A DNA stretch of 6,476 nucleotides from Spirochaetaceae bacterium (GTDB lineage: Bacteria; Spirochaetota; Spirochaetia; Treponematales; Breznakiellaceae). Made by a program: the position numbers and the translations under genes. The stretch covers positions 1-6,476 of the forward strand of contig JAISZQ010000060.1 in assembly GCA_031269165.1 (NCBI GenBank). The letters are read 5' to 3'. Shown here piece after piece: positions 1 to 6,184 of the stretch (position 1 is the stretch's first letter; each line of letters begins with the position of its first letter). The notes below the pieces were generated by a model. It worked only from the letters and a program-made list of their open reading frames with translations. It did no database searches and was not told where the DNA came from.

Positions 1-11
1 CATACCCATCA

Positions 12-51
12 GCATGTATTCGCATACATTCGCGTACATTCGCGGACAAAA
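12..51. repeat. Short tandem repeat, 10-bp period
   Basis: Four consecutive 10-base units are visible: GCATGTATTC, GCATACATTC, GCGTACATTC and GCGGACAAAA. The first three differ by one or two bases from their neighbour; the fourth keeps only the first part. Read on the minus strand the last unit is TTTTGTCCGC, the same 10 bases that begin the dispersed repeat at 147 and at 6191. The array therefore looks like the degenerate end of that repeat family and not an independent satellite. No function can be read from it. Confidence 0.6.
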
Positions 52-103
52 AAACTAAAAATCTGTGTAATCCGTTGACCACGCTTATATTCCATTTCCT
101 TAA

Positions 104-139
104 GTTGTTGACAGGGGGATGTTTCCCCCTGTCAACAAC
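104..139. repeat. 15-bp perfect inverted repeat (hairpin)
   Basis: GTTGTTGACAGGGGG (104-118) is followed after six bases by its exact reverse complement CCCCCTGTCAACAAC (125-139). An additional A-T pair is possible in the loop. As RNA this would be a very stable hairpin. There is no uninterrupted T run immediately after it (GTAAGAATTTT follows), so it does not look like a classical intrinsic terminator. It could still end or attenuate transcription entering from upstream. The sequence GTTGTTGACAG recurs at 269-279, so this hairpin is part of the larger repeat structure here. Confidence 0.75.
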
Positions 140-279
140 GTAAGAATTTTGTCCGCGGATTGCGCCATTTGTGCCAAAAGGCGTCACGGATCATACCCCG
201 TTCGATCCGTGTTAATCCGGCGTCGCTCTATGGCGCAATCTGCGGACCGTTCTTTTCTTTGTGCTTACGTTGTTGACAG
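129..279. repeat. Composite inverted-repeat element upstream of the operon
   Basis: The outer arms are CTGTCAACAACGTAAG (129-144) and its exact reverse complement (264-279). Inside them GTCCGCGGATTGCGCCA (151-167) pairs with 231-247 with one mismatch. The spacers between outer and inner arms differ (6 versus 16 bases). The centre holds a further small inverted repeat, CACGGAT (184-190) with ATCCGTG (205-211). Read on the minus strand, 207-247 resembles the dispersed repeat at 6195-6226 apart from an extra block of about 12 bases. The mirrored ends suggest a small non-autonomous mobile element or two repeats inserted head to head. No transposase or target duplication is identifiable. Confidence 0.6.
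141..162 (+). repeat. Dispersed repeat, copy 1 (TTTTGTCCGC family)
   Basis: TAAGAATTTTGTCCGCGGAT and the two following bases match 6185-6206 over 22 positions with one difference (G157 versus A6201). A further inverted copy of the TTTTGTCCGC core lies at 42-51. The copies bracket the whole operon. Similar sequences containing GGATT-CAC-GGATT are common intergenic repeats in several bacterial groups, from general recollection. Confidence 0.6.
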
Positions 280-280
280 T

Positions 281-385
281 GGAGGTCTGCCCAGTCCCGT
301 AACACGAGGTTTTGCAATCGGAATTGCTGCTCTTATCGGTATATCTCTTGCAACACGCCCCAAAAACGGCGATAATGACGTATGA
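281..385 (+). pseudogene. Possible 3' remnant of an upstream gene, overlapping ugd by ATGA
   Basis: One frame stays open from 119 to the TGA at 383-385. Its first half is entirely repeat sequence and begins in the loop of a hairpin, so it is not credible as a native gene start. The last 34 codons, after the inverted repeat ends at 279, read as a plausible protein tail: a hydrophobic stretch (GFAIGIAALIGISLA) followed by charged residues (RPKNGDNDV). The stop overlaps the ugd start codon as ATGA, a typical arrangement for translationally coupled genes. This could be the C-terminal membrane segment of an upstream gene cut off by repeat insertion, or chance. I do not recognise a family. Confidence 0.2.
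348..376 (+). promoter_or_regulatory. Candidate sigma-70-type promoter just before ugd
   Basis: TTGCAA (348-353) and GATAAT (371-376) are separated by 17 bases, the ideal spacing for a housekeeping promoter. Transcription would start at about 382-384, that is at the ugd ATG itself, giving a leaderless message. This would fit the absence of any Shine-Dalgarno-like sequence before that ATG. The match could be chance. An alternative is that transcription comes from further upstream, beyond the window start. Confidence 0.25.
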
Positions 386-1713
386 TCAATGTAACGGTGG
401 CCGGTGTCGGCTATGTGGGATTGGTTTCCGGGTCGTGTCTGGCCGATTTCGGGAACAACGTGATCTGCGTGGACAAGGACGCGCGCAAGATCGAGGCGTT
501 GCGCGGCGGGACGATTCCCATCTACGAGCCGGGGCTGGACGAGATTGTGGCGCGGAACATCGGCGAGGGGCGGCTTTCGTTTTCGACCGGGTTGCCCGGC
601 GCGGTGAAGAAAAGCGACGCGGTATTTATCGCGGTCGGGACGCCGTCCAAGGAGGACGGCAGCGCGAACCTTGCCTACGTCGAAGAGGTTGCGCGGGAAA
701 TTGGCGGCGCTCTCGAGAAATACACGGTCGTCGTTGACAAGAGCACGGTTCCAGTCGGTTCCGGCCGACAGGTGAAGGCGTGGATCCAAGAGGAACTCGA
801 CAAGCGGGGCGTGGACGTGCCCTTTGACGTGGTGTCGAACCCTGAGTTTTTGCGGGAGGGGACGGCAGTCTACGATTTTACCCATCCTGACCGCGTAATA
901 GTCGGCGCGGAGAGCGACCGGGCGCGGAAGATCATGAAAAGTGCCTATCGGCCCTTCCACCTGAGCGAAACGCCCTACCTCGAAACGACCCTCGAATCTG
1001 CCGAGATGATCAAATACTCGTCAAACGCCTTTCTCGCGGTCAAAATCTCGTTTATCAACGAGATCGCCGCCCTCTGCGAGAAGGCCGGGGCCAATGGGGA
1101 AGAGGTCGCGCTGGGAATGGGGCTTGACAAGCGAATTGGCCGCGACTTTTTGAAGGCGGGGCCCGGTTACGGCGGCTCGTGCTTTCCGAAAGACACGATG
1201 GCCATCGCGTCTTTAGCCCGTCAGCACGGGGAGCGGCTCTCGATCATTGAGGCGACCATCGAGGCAAACAAGAAACAGCGGCAGAAGATGCTGGAAAAGA
1301 TCGAGCGCGGCCTCGGCGGGACGGGTTCGATTCGCGGCAAGGTGTTCGCGGTGGTGGGGCTGGCGTTCAAGAACAACACCAACGATATTCGGGAGTCCCC
1401 GGCGATAGAAATCTGCGAGAAACTTGCCGAAGCGGGGGCCGTGTTGCGCGTGTGGGATCCTGCCGCCCAGAAAGAAGCCTCGGAGCATTTTGCCGAACGC
1501 GGCGTGTCCGTGTACTTCGCAAAAAACGAGTACGATACCTTTGAAAACGCGGACGCCTTCGTGCTGTTGACCGAGTGGAGCCAGGCGGGGAACCTCGATC
1601 TCGAAAAGATCACCTCCCTGATGAAGTCCCCGGTGTTTTTCGACCTGCGGAATATGTATAAACGCGCTGAGGCGGAAGCGGCGGGCTTTCGTTACTTCAG
1701 CGTGGGGCGGTGA
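382..1713 (+). CDS. ugd: UDP-glucose 6-dehydrogenase
   Basis: This cytosolic enzyme oxidises UDP-glucose twice with NAD+ to give UDP-glucuronate. The 443 residues match the usual bacterial length and three-part layout. The N-terminal Rossmann fold opens with GVGYVG (8-13) and carries STVPVGSG (from S121) and NPEFLREG (N153-G160, with E155 and E159 in the catalytic Glu positions). The central helix domain contains EMIKYSSNAFLAVKISFINE (K211 and N215 conserved). The catalytic cysteine is C267 in GPGYGGSCFPKD. The C-terminal UDP-binding domain has GLAFKNNTNDIRESP (R337). Every expected active-site residue is present, so it should be functional. The start at 382 is fixed because an in-frame TGA lies at 376-378 and the fold begins at residue 3. 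No ribosome-binding site precedes it. It is the first gene of the operon and supplies substrate to the next enzyme. Names such as tuaD, kfiD or rkpK are used for the same enzyme. Confidence 0.95.
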   Translation: MINVTVAGVGYVGLVSGSCLADFGNNVICVDKDARKIEALRGGTIPIYEPGLDEIVARNIGEGRLSFSTGLPGAVKKSDAVFIAVGTPSKEDGSANLAYVEEVAREIGGALEKYTVVVDKSTVPVGSGRQVKAWIQEELDKRGVDVPFDVVSNPEFLREGTAVYDFTHPDRVIVGAESDRARKIMKSAYRPFHLSETPYLETTLESAEMIKYSSNAFLAVKISFINEIAALCEKAGANGEEVALGMGLDKRIGRDFLKAGPGYGGSCFPKDTMAIASLARQHGERLSIIEATIEANKKQRQKMLEKIERGLGGTGSIRGKVFAVVGLAFKNNTNDIRESPAIEICEKLAEAGAVLRVWDPAAQKEASEHFAERGVSVYFAKNEYDTFENADAFVLLTEWSQAGNLDLEKITSLMKSPVFFDLRNMYKRAEAEAAGFRYFSVGR

Positions 1714-1716
1714 ATC

Positions 1717-2667
1717 ATGGGCGCGAACGTTCTCGTGACAGGCGGCGCGGGGTTTCTGGGGAGCCATCTCTGCGATCACCTCTTGAAAGAGGGCGCGTCC
1801 GTGGTCTGTCTCGACAACTTTATGACGGGACAGGAGGCCAACATCGCGCATATGCAAAACAACCCGGCGTTTTCGGTTGTCCAGCGTGACGTCGCGGACA
1901 GCGTTGACCAGTCCCCTATACCTTCTATAATAGAAGAAATCTACAACCTCGCTTGCCCCGCGTCTCCGGTGCATTACCAGGAGAATCCGGTACATACCTT
2001 GCAGACGTCGGTGTGGGGCGCATTCAATATGCTGGAACTGGCCCGGCGCACGGACGCGAAAATCCTCCAAGCCTCGACGAGCGAGGTCTATGGAGACGCG
2101 CTCCTCTCCCCGCAGACCGAATCCTACCACGGCAACGTGAACCCTATCGGTATTCGCGCCTGTTATGACGAAGGGAAACGCGCCGCCGAAACCTTGTTCT
2201 TCGATTACCACAGGTTGTACGAGACCCGGATAAAGGTGGTGCGGATTTTCAACACCTACGGGCCGCGTATGCATCCGGCGGACGGGCGGGTCGTCTCCAA
2301 CTTTATCATGCAGGCCCTGCGCGGCGAGGACATCACGATTTATGGGGACGGGCGGCAAACGCGGTCGTTTTGTTATGTCGATGACCTTATCGAGGTGATC
2401 TACCGGATGATGCATTCCCGCGAGGGCTTTACCGGGCCGGTCAACATCGGCAACCCCGGCGAATTCACCATGCTGGAACTAGCCGAAAGAGTGCTGTCGC
2501 TGACGGGAAGCCGATCAAAACTGGTGTTCAAACCGCTTCCCCAAGACGACCCCAAACAACGGAAGCCCGACATCGGCCGTGCGAAGACCGAACTGGGTTG
2601 GGAACCGAAAGTCCCGCTGGACGAGGGCCTTACCATGACCATCGACTGGTTCAAGAGGGGGTTGTAG
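1717..2667 (+). CDS. uxs: UDP-glucuronate decarboxylase (UDP-xylose synthase)
   Basis: This extended short-chain dehydrogenase converts UDP-glucuronate to UDP-xylose and CO2, using tightly bound NAD+ that is reduced and re-oxidised in the cycle. The 316 residues suit the soluble bacterial form. Visible motifs are TGGAGFLG (8-15) for NAD binding, NLACPASPVHYQ, ASTSEVYGD (S122, E123), the catalytic YxxxK as Y150 and K154 inside NPIGIRACYDEGKR, then RIFNTYGPRM, DGRVVSNFI and YGDGRQTRSFCYVDDL. The CPASPVHYQ and RACYDEGKR signatures separate UDP-xylose synthase from dTDP-glucose dehydratases and from 4-epimerases. It starts three bases after the ugd stop, with a weak GGGGCGG (1704-1710) before it, so translation is probably coupled to ugd. 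Its substrate is the product of the preceding gene, which strongly supports the assignment. Confidence 0.93.
   Translation: MGANVLVTGGAGFLGSHLCDHLLKEGASVVCLDNFMTGQEANIAHMQNNPAFSVVQRDVADSVDQSPIPSIIEEIYNLACPASPVHYQENPVHTLQTSVWGAFNMLELARRTDAKILQASTSEVYGDALLSPQTESYHGNVNPIGIRACYDEGKRAAETLFFDYHRLYETRIKVVRIFNTYGPRMHPADGRVVSNFIMQALRGEDITIYGDGRQTRSFCYVDDLIEVIYRMMHSREGFTGPVNIGNPGEFTMLELAERVLSLTGSRSKLVFKPLPQDDPKQRKPDIGRAKTELGWEPKVPLDEGLTMTIDWFKRGL
2653..2660 (+). promoter_or_regulatory. Ribosome-binding site of galE, inside the end of uxs
   Basis: AGAGGGGG ends eight bases before the ATG at 2669. It lies within the last codons of the upstream gene, supporting the chosen galE start and tight coupling of the two genes. 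Confidence 0.55.
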
Positions 2668-2668
2668 T

Positions 2669-3646
2669 ATGCCGAACATTCTGGTTACCGGAGGGGCGGG
2701 CTACATCGGCTCCCACGTTGTGCGGGACTTGGCCGAACACGGCTTTTGCCCGGTGATTCTCGACAATTTAAGCGAGGGCCACCGCGAAGCCTGTCCCGGC
2801 ATGACGCTCGTCGAAGCCTCGATCGCCGACCCCGCCGCGCTTGCAACGGTGTTCACCCGGCATCGTATCGAGGCGGTGATGCATTTTTCGGCGTTTGCCT
2901 ATGTCGGCGAATCGGTGACCGATCCCGCAAAGTATTACCAGAATAACGTCGGCGCGACGCTCACCCTGCTTGAAGCGATGCGGCAACACGGCGTTCGCAC
3001 GTTTCTCTTTTCTTCGTCCTGCGCCACCTACGGCAACCCCGTGTACACGCCCATCGACGAAGCCCATCCGCAGAATCCGGTGAACCCCTACGGCAGAACG
3101 AAGCTGATGGTCGAACAGATCCTCGAAGATTACCGCCGGGCGTACGGCGTGCGTTACATCGCGCTCCGGTATTTTAACGCGGCGGGCGCGCACCCGGACG
3201 GGACTATCGGGGAAAGCCACCGGATCGAGACCCACCTCATCCCGCTCGTGTTACAGGCGATTAAAGGAACGCGCCCGTCCGTCTCGCTGTTTGGGACCGA
3301 TTATGACACGCCCGACGGCACCTGCGTGCGGGATTATATCCATGTCTGCGACCTGGCCCGGGCCCACCGCGCCGCGCTTGAACTGCTCTTAAACGGCGGG
3401 GAACCGGCTTGTATCAACTTAGGGGTTGAACAGGGCCATTCGGTGCGCGAAATAATCGCCCTCTGCGAGGAGGTTGCCGGGAAAAAAGCGCCCGTCATTG
3501 AGGCGGAAAGGCGGCCCGGCGACCCGCCTTCTCTCGTGGCAAAAGCGGCCAAAGCGAAAAAGGTGTTGTCGTTCATGCCGGACTACACGGATATGCGCGA
3601 GATCATCAAGACGGCGTGGCAATGGGAAAACAAAAGGCGGTATTAA
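2669..3646 (+). CDS. galE: UDP-glucose 4-epimerase
   Basis: This cytosolic, NAD-dependent enzyme interconverts UDP-glucose and UDP-galactose. The 325 residues are close to the family norm (E. coli GalE has 338). It opens with TGGAGYIG (7-14) and shows HFSAFAYVGESV, FSSSCATYG (catalytic serine S117), PYGRTK with the YxxxK pair Y141 and K145, LRYFNAAGA, and GTDYDTPDGTCVRDYIHVCDLA, which is highly typical of GalE. The position matching Tyr299 of E. coli GalE appears to be L289 in GDPPSLVAKA. A smaller residue there is known to let some family members also epimerise UDP-GlcNAc, so dual specificity is possible but only inferred by eye. It begins one base after the uxs stop. The next gene encodes a WbaP-like transferase, and UDP-galactose from this enzyme would be its natural donor. 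Confidence 0.93.
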   Translation: MPNILVTGGAGYIGSHVVRDLAEHGFCPVILDNLSEGHREACPGMTLVEASIADPAALATVFTRHRIEAVMHFSAFAYVGESVTDPAKYYQNNVGATLTLLEAMRQHGVRTFLFSSSCATYGNPVYTPIDEAHPQNPVNPYGRTKLMVEQILEDYRRAYGVRYIALRYFNAAGAHPDGTIGESHRIETHLIPLVLQAIKGTRPSVSLFGTDYDTPDGTCVRDYIHVCDLARAHRAALELLLNGGEPACINLGVEQGHSVREIIALCEEVAGKKAPVIEAERRPGDPPSLVAKAAKAKKVLSFMPDYTDMREIIKTAWQWENKRRY

Positions 3647-3650
3647 CAGC

Positions 3651-5096
3651 ATGACACTGGACGAGTTTGAAGTTTGGTATAAGAAACGGTTCCGCGCGAC
3701 GACCTCCGCATACAACATCGCCGCCGTGATCATTGCCGATTTGGTCGGCGTGATGCTGTCGTTTGGGACAGGTTTTTTCCTCGTGAACCTCTACGACATG
3801 GGCGCAATCAGTTTCCGTTCGTTCATCACCTACTGGCCCTATCTTCCCGTCTTCATCATCGTGTTCCAGTTGCTCAGTCTCTATCCGGGCATCGCGCTCG
3901 CGCCCGCCGAGGAGATGCGCCACTTTGCCATCGGTTGCGCGATCTCGTTCGGCGGCATCATCTTTTCCCGTTATATCGAGGACAAGGAATTCGACGCGAT
4001 CACCGCCGCGTTCTTCATCAGCTTCATCTTTTCCACCTTTATCCTGCTCGTGTGCCGATCAATCATGCGCGGCCTCCTCAGCGCAACCAAACTCGGCGGC
4101 ATTCCGGCGGTCATCTACGGTTCAGGCGGCCTCGCCCGAATGCTCATCGACAAACTGCTCAAAGACCGGACGTTAAGTTATGTTCCTGTGGTCATCCTGG
4201 ACGACCATGCGGTGATTGATAACGATGAATACCGGGGAATTCCGGTGTTGCACGACACGTCCCTCGGTCCCGCGCTGGTAAAACGGCTGGGCCTGAAAAT
4301 GGCGATGGTGGCGGCCCCCGAATTGAGCGAACAAGCGTTGTCCGCCCTGCTCATTCATTCGGTTTCCGCATTCCGCTACAATGTGCTGTTGCCCTCGTTC
4401 CTCAACGTCACCAATATATGGATGAACATCCGCGACTTCAACGGTATGCTCGGCTTTGCCAGCACCAACCATCTGCAACTGTGGTGGAACCGCATGTATA
4501 AACGCGCGCTGGATCTGTTTGCCGTCATTGTCGGCGGCCTTATCATCCTCCCCTTTCTGCTGGTCATCGCCCTCCTGGTAAGAATTACCTCGCCGGGCCC
4601 CGTCTTATATGGACATTCCCGCATCGGACAGAACGGGAACGTGTTCAAGGCGTTCAAGTTCAGGACGATGGCGAAAAACGCCGAGGAGATCCTCAAACAA
4701 CTGCTCGATTCCGACCCGCTGATCCGCAAGGAGTGGGACGAAAACCACAAGATAAAGAACGATCCGCGCATAACCACGTTCGGCAAATTTCTGCGGAAGA
4801 CGAGCCTTGATGAATTCCCGCAACTTATCAACGTGTTGAAAGGCGAGATGAGCCTCGTGGGACCGCGCCCCATCGTTGACGATGAAATAAAGAAATACGG
4901 CGACAATTTCAAGCGCATATTTTCCGTAAAACCCGGCATCTCAGGCCTCTGGCAAGTCTCAGGCCGTTCCGACACCGACTACTTCGACCGCGTGTCGTTC
5001 GACACCTACTACCTGCAAAGCTGGTCGATCTGGCTCGACCTCTGGGTGTTATACAAAACTATCGGCGTGGTATTTGGCCGCAAGGGCGCATATTAA
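3651..5096 (+). CDS. wbaP: Undecaprenyl-phosphate galactose (or glucose) phosphotransferase, WbaP-type
   Basis: This membrane enzyme transfers a hexose-1-phosphate from a UDP-sugar to undecaprenyl phosphate, initiating synthesis of a surface polysaccharide repeat unit. The 481 residues have the WbaP layout. Four hydrophobic segments lie at about 22-45, 58-78, 92-108 and 118-135, with YPGIALAPAEEMR after the second. A soluble middle domain contains IYGSGG (155-160). A fifth membrane helix (about 288-310) carries P301, in the position of the helix-breaking proline of the monotopic transferases. The catalytic sugar-transferase domain has KFRTM (336-340), SLDEFPQL (D387, E388), LVGPRP (402-407) and PGISGLWQVSGR (from P428), and ends in the typical GAY. 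The frame is open back to 3474, but that part overlaps galE in another frame. I chose the ATG at 3651 because it follows the galE stop by four bases and has AAGGCGG (3634-3640) upstream. Galactose is favoured over glucose because of the adjacent galE, which is inference. Confidence 0.9.
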   Translation: MTLDEFEVWYKKRFRATTSAYNIAAVIIADLVGVMLSFGTGFFLVNLYDMGAISFRSFITYWPYLPVFIIVFQLLSLYPGIALAPAEEMRHFAIGCAISFGGIIFSRYIEDKEFDAITAAFFISFIFSTFILLVCRSIMRGLLSATKLGGIPAVIYGSGGLARMLIDKLLKDRTLSYVPVVILDDHAVIDNDEYRGIPVLHDTSLGPALVKRLGLKMAMVAAPELSEQALSALLIHSVSAFRYNVLLPSFLNVTNIWMNIRDFNGMLGFASTNHLQLWWNRMYKRALDLFAVIVGGLIILPFLLVIALLVRITSPGPVLYGHSRIGQNGNVFKAFKFRTMAKNAEEILKQLLDSDPLIRKEWDENHKIKNDPRITTFGKFLRKTSLDEFPQLINVLKGEMSLVGPRPIVDDEIKKYGDNFKRIFSVKPGISGLWQVSGRSDTDYFDRVSFDTYYLQSWSIWLDLWVLYKTIGVVFGRKGAY

Positions 5097-5099
5097 CCC

Positions 5100-6089
5100 A
5101 TGAAAGCGTTTCAGAATCACCGTCAACAAGGTAAGGAGGGGGAAGTCTCCCCCTTCGCTCCGGTCAGCGCAAACCAACGCAGACTGCTTATGGTTTGCGC
5201 CGTCCTTCGCTATCCCCCTCTACAGGGGCTCCGCCCCCGTAACGCCCCCGCCGGGGGGCCGCGGCCCCCCGGACCCCCCAGAAGGTTCCTGTTTTTGGGC
5301 CTGTGTTTCGTTTGCGCGGTTTCCCTTGCGGCCCAGTCGCGCTCATTTGACACCCTGTTCCCCGGCCTTGACCCGGACATCAAGGCGCGGGCTTTTTTGC
5401 AATCGCAACCGGGGGAGGAACAAGGCTATTCCCACTGCGTAACCAACCCCGCCGACCTCGCCATCACCGGAAGCCCCGTGAACACCCTTTTCTCCGGCCC
5501 CTTCGCCGCCAGAATCGCGGCGGGCGATTTTTCCTCCATCAGCGAAAACCTGCTCGTTGTACCCTATGCGGAAGGACGGCAGGTCACGCTCCTCGACATC
5601 TACAACGCGCTCCAGCGGGTACGCGGCATGGTCGACATCAAATACCATTCCTTCACCCGCAAGAAATGGGTGCCCCTGTTTGAAGAGGCAACCCGCATCG
5701 ACAACCCGGACAGCCGGAAATCCCTCCCCGACCCCGCGTACCGTTCGGCCATACCGGATGCGGAAACCATCTACGCGAAACTCAAAGACATTAACCTCGG
5801 CAACACCATCTACCGGAGCGAACTCACCCGTATTGATTCAGGCAACGCGCTCCTTTACACGATTACCAACCACAAAGCCTCCACATTGCTTTTTGTTACC
5901 GTGATGAAGAGCGAGCACTTTGTCTCCCGCGTCTACCTTGAGCCGCTTGAAGAAGGCGTTCTCGTCTACTGCGTCGCCTGTATCGAGCCCTCCGATTTTG
6001 TCGAGCGCATGATCGACGTGCCCTCCGCGCTCAAAAAGCGCCTCGACGTGCTAATCGAGTGGGCGTTGGCGGGGCTTAAAACCCGATAA
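5100..6089 (+). CDS. Probable exported protein of unknown function with a repeat-derived N-terminal extension
   Basis: I do not recognise a function. The 329 residues fall into two parts. Residues 1-60 are largely encoded by a palindrome-rich repeat and are rich in proline, glycine and arginine. Residues 61-79 (RRFLFLGLCFVCAVSLAAQ) form a convincing signal peptide: two arginines, a hydrophobic core and a small-residue cleavage region near 77-79. The mature part (about 80-329) is soluble, without membrane helices. It contains VVPYAEGRQVTLLDIYNALQRVRG, YHSFTRKKWVPLFEEATRI and VYCVACIEPSDF. It may belong to the spirochaete family called DUF6675, from memory only. The ATG at 5100 lies three bases after the wbaP stop, like the other junctions here, but has no clear ribosome-binding site. 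ATG 5190 or TTG 5295 (preceded by AGAAGG) are alternatives. The operon position suggests a role in envelope polysaccharide assembly, which is inference. Confidence 0.75.
   Translation: MKAFQNHRQQGKEGEVSPFAPVSANQRRLLMVCAVLRYPPLQGLRPRNAPAGGPRPPGPPRRFLFLGLCFVCAVSLAAQSRSFDTLFPGLDPDIKARAFLQSQPGEEQGYSHCVTNPADLAITGSPVNTLFSGPFAARIAAGDFSSISENLLVVPYAEGRQVTLLDIYNALQRVRGMVDIKYHSFTRKKWVPLFEEATRIDNPDSRKSLPDPAYRSAIPDAETIYAKLKDINLGNTIYRSELTRIDSGNALLYTITNHKASTLLFVTVMKSEHFVSRVYLEPLEEGVLVYCVACIEPSDFVERMIDVPSALKKRLDVLIEWALAGLKTR
5121..5280 (+). repeat. Palindrome-rich element inside the start of the exported-protein gene
   Basis: Four hairpins follow one another: GGGGGA (5138-5143) with TCCCCC (5148-5153); GCGCAAACCA (5167-5176) with TGGTTTGCGC (5191-5200); GGGGC (5225-5229) with GCCCC (5233-5237); and a 22-bp perfect palindrome at 5251-5272 centred on CCGCGG. 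The composition, with long C and G runs, differs sharply from the neighbouring genes. The left edge CGTCAACAAGGTAAG (5121-5135) resembles TGTCAACAACGTAAG (130-144) in 13 of 15 positions. About 160 bases are translated in frame without a stop. The exact borders are inferred from composition, since no second full copy is in the window. Confidence 0.6.
5251..5272. repeat. 22-bp perfect palindrome
   Basis: The strand reads CCGGGGGG, CCGCGG, CCCCCCGG without interruption and equals its own reverse complement over all 22 bases. Both strands could extrude or fold into a very GC-rich hairpin. It encodes part of the proline/glycine-rich extension of the exported protein. Palindromes this perfect are rarely coding and are typical of repetitive extragenic elements. 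Confidence 0.85.
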
Positions 6090-6148
6090 AAGAAGCGGTT
6101 TCACAACCACAAGTTTTGAAACAGGCTCAAAAAACAAGGAATTACCGG

Positions 6149-6165
6149 AATAGGCGGCCTATTTT
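6149..6165 (+). terminator. Weak candidate terminator after the operon
   Basis: AATAGG (6149-6154) and CCTATT (6158-6163) form a six-base stem with a three-base loop, followed by only two more Ts before C. It lies 60 bases after the last stop codon, a sensible place to end the operon transcript. The stem is short and not GC-rich and the T tract is poor, so it may be inactive. I see no better intrinsic terminator between 6090 and 6235. Confidence 0.25.
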
Positions 6166-6184
6166 CAGCGGCGTTAGGGATTAT

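Noticed and set aside
12..51. CRISPR array
   Set aside because: The 10-bp units are directly adjacent without spacers, and no cas gene is present.
104..150. Classical Rho-independent terminator
   Set aside because: The stem is strong but it is followed by GTAAGAATTTT and not by an immediate T run, and the same sequence recurs as part of a repeat.
119..280. Start of an 88-codon + strand frame as a real small gene
   Set aside because: The ATG is in the loop of a perfect hairpin and the first half is repeat sequence with inverted copies nearby. Only the tail after 280 is kept, as a low-confidence remnant.
265..960. 231-codon open frame on the minus strand
   Set aside because: It lies opposite the catalytic N-terminal domain of ugd, shows no family motif, and its sequence is explained by codon bias on the other strand.
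1213..2415. 400-codon open frame on the minus strand
   Set aside because: It spans the ends of two well-supported genes on the + strand and its translation is rich in His, Arg and Pro with no recognisable motif. It is a shadow of GC-rich coding sequence.
1717..2667. dTDP-glucose 4,6-dehydratase or a second 4-epimerase
   Set aside because: The CPASPVHYQ, ASTSEVYGD, RACYDEGKR and DGRVVSNF signatures are those of UDP-xylose synthase, and the gene follows ugd.
3474..3650. Upstream extension of the wbaP frame by 59 codons
   Set aside because: It overlaps the 3' end of galE, is made of Arg/Lys-rich residues unlike the family, and the ATG at 3651 has operon-like spacing and a ribosome-binding site.
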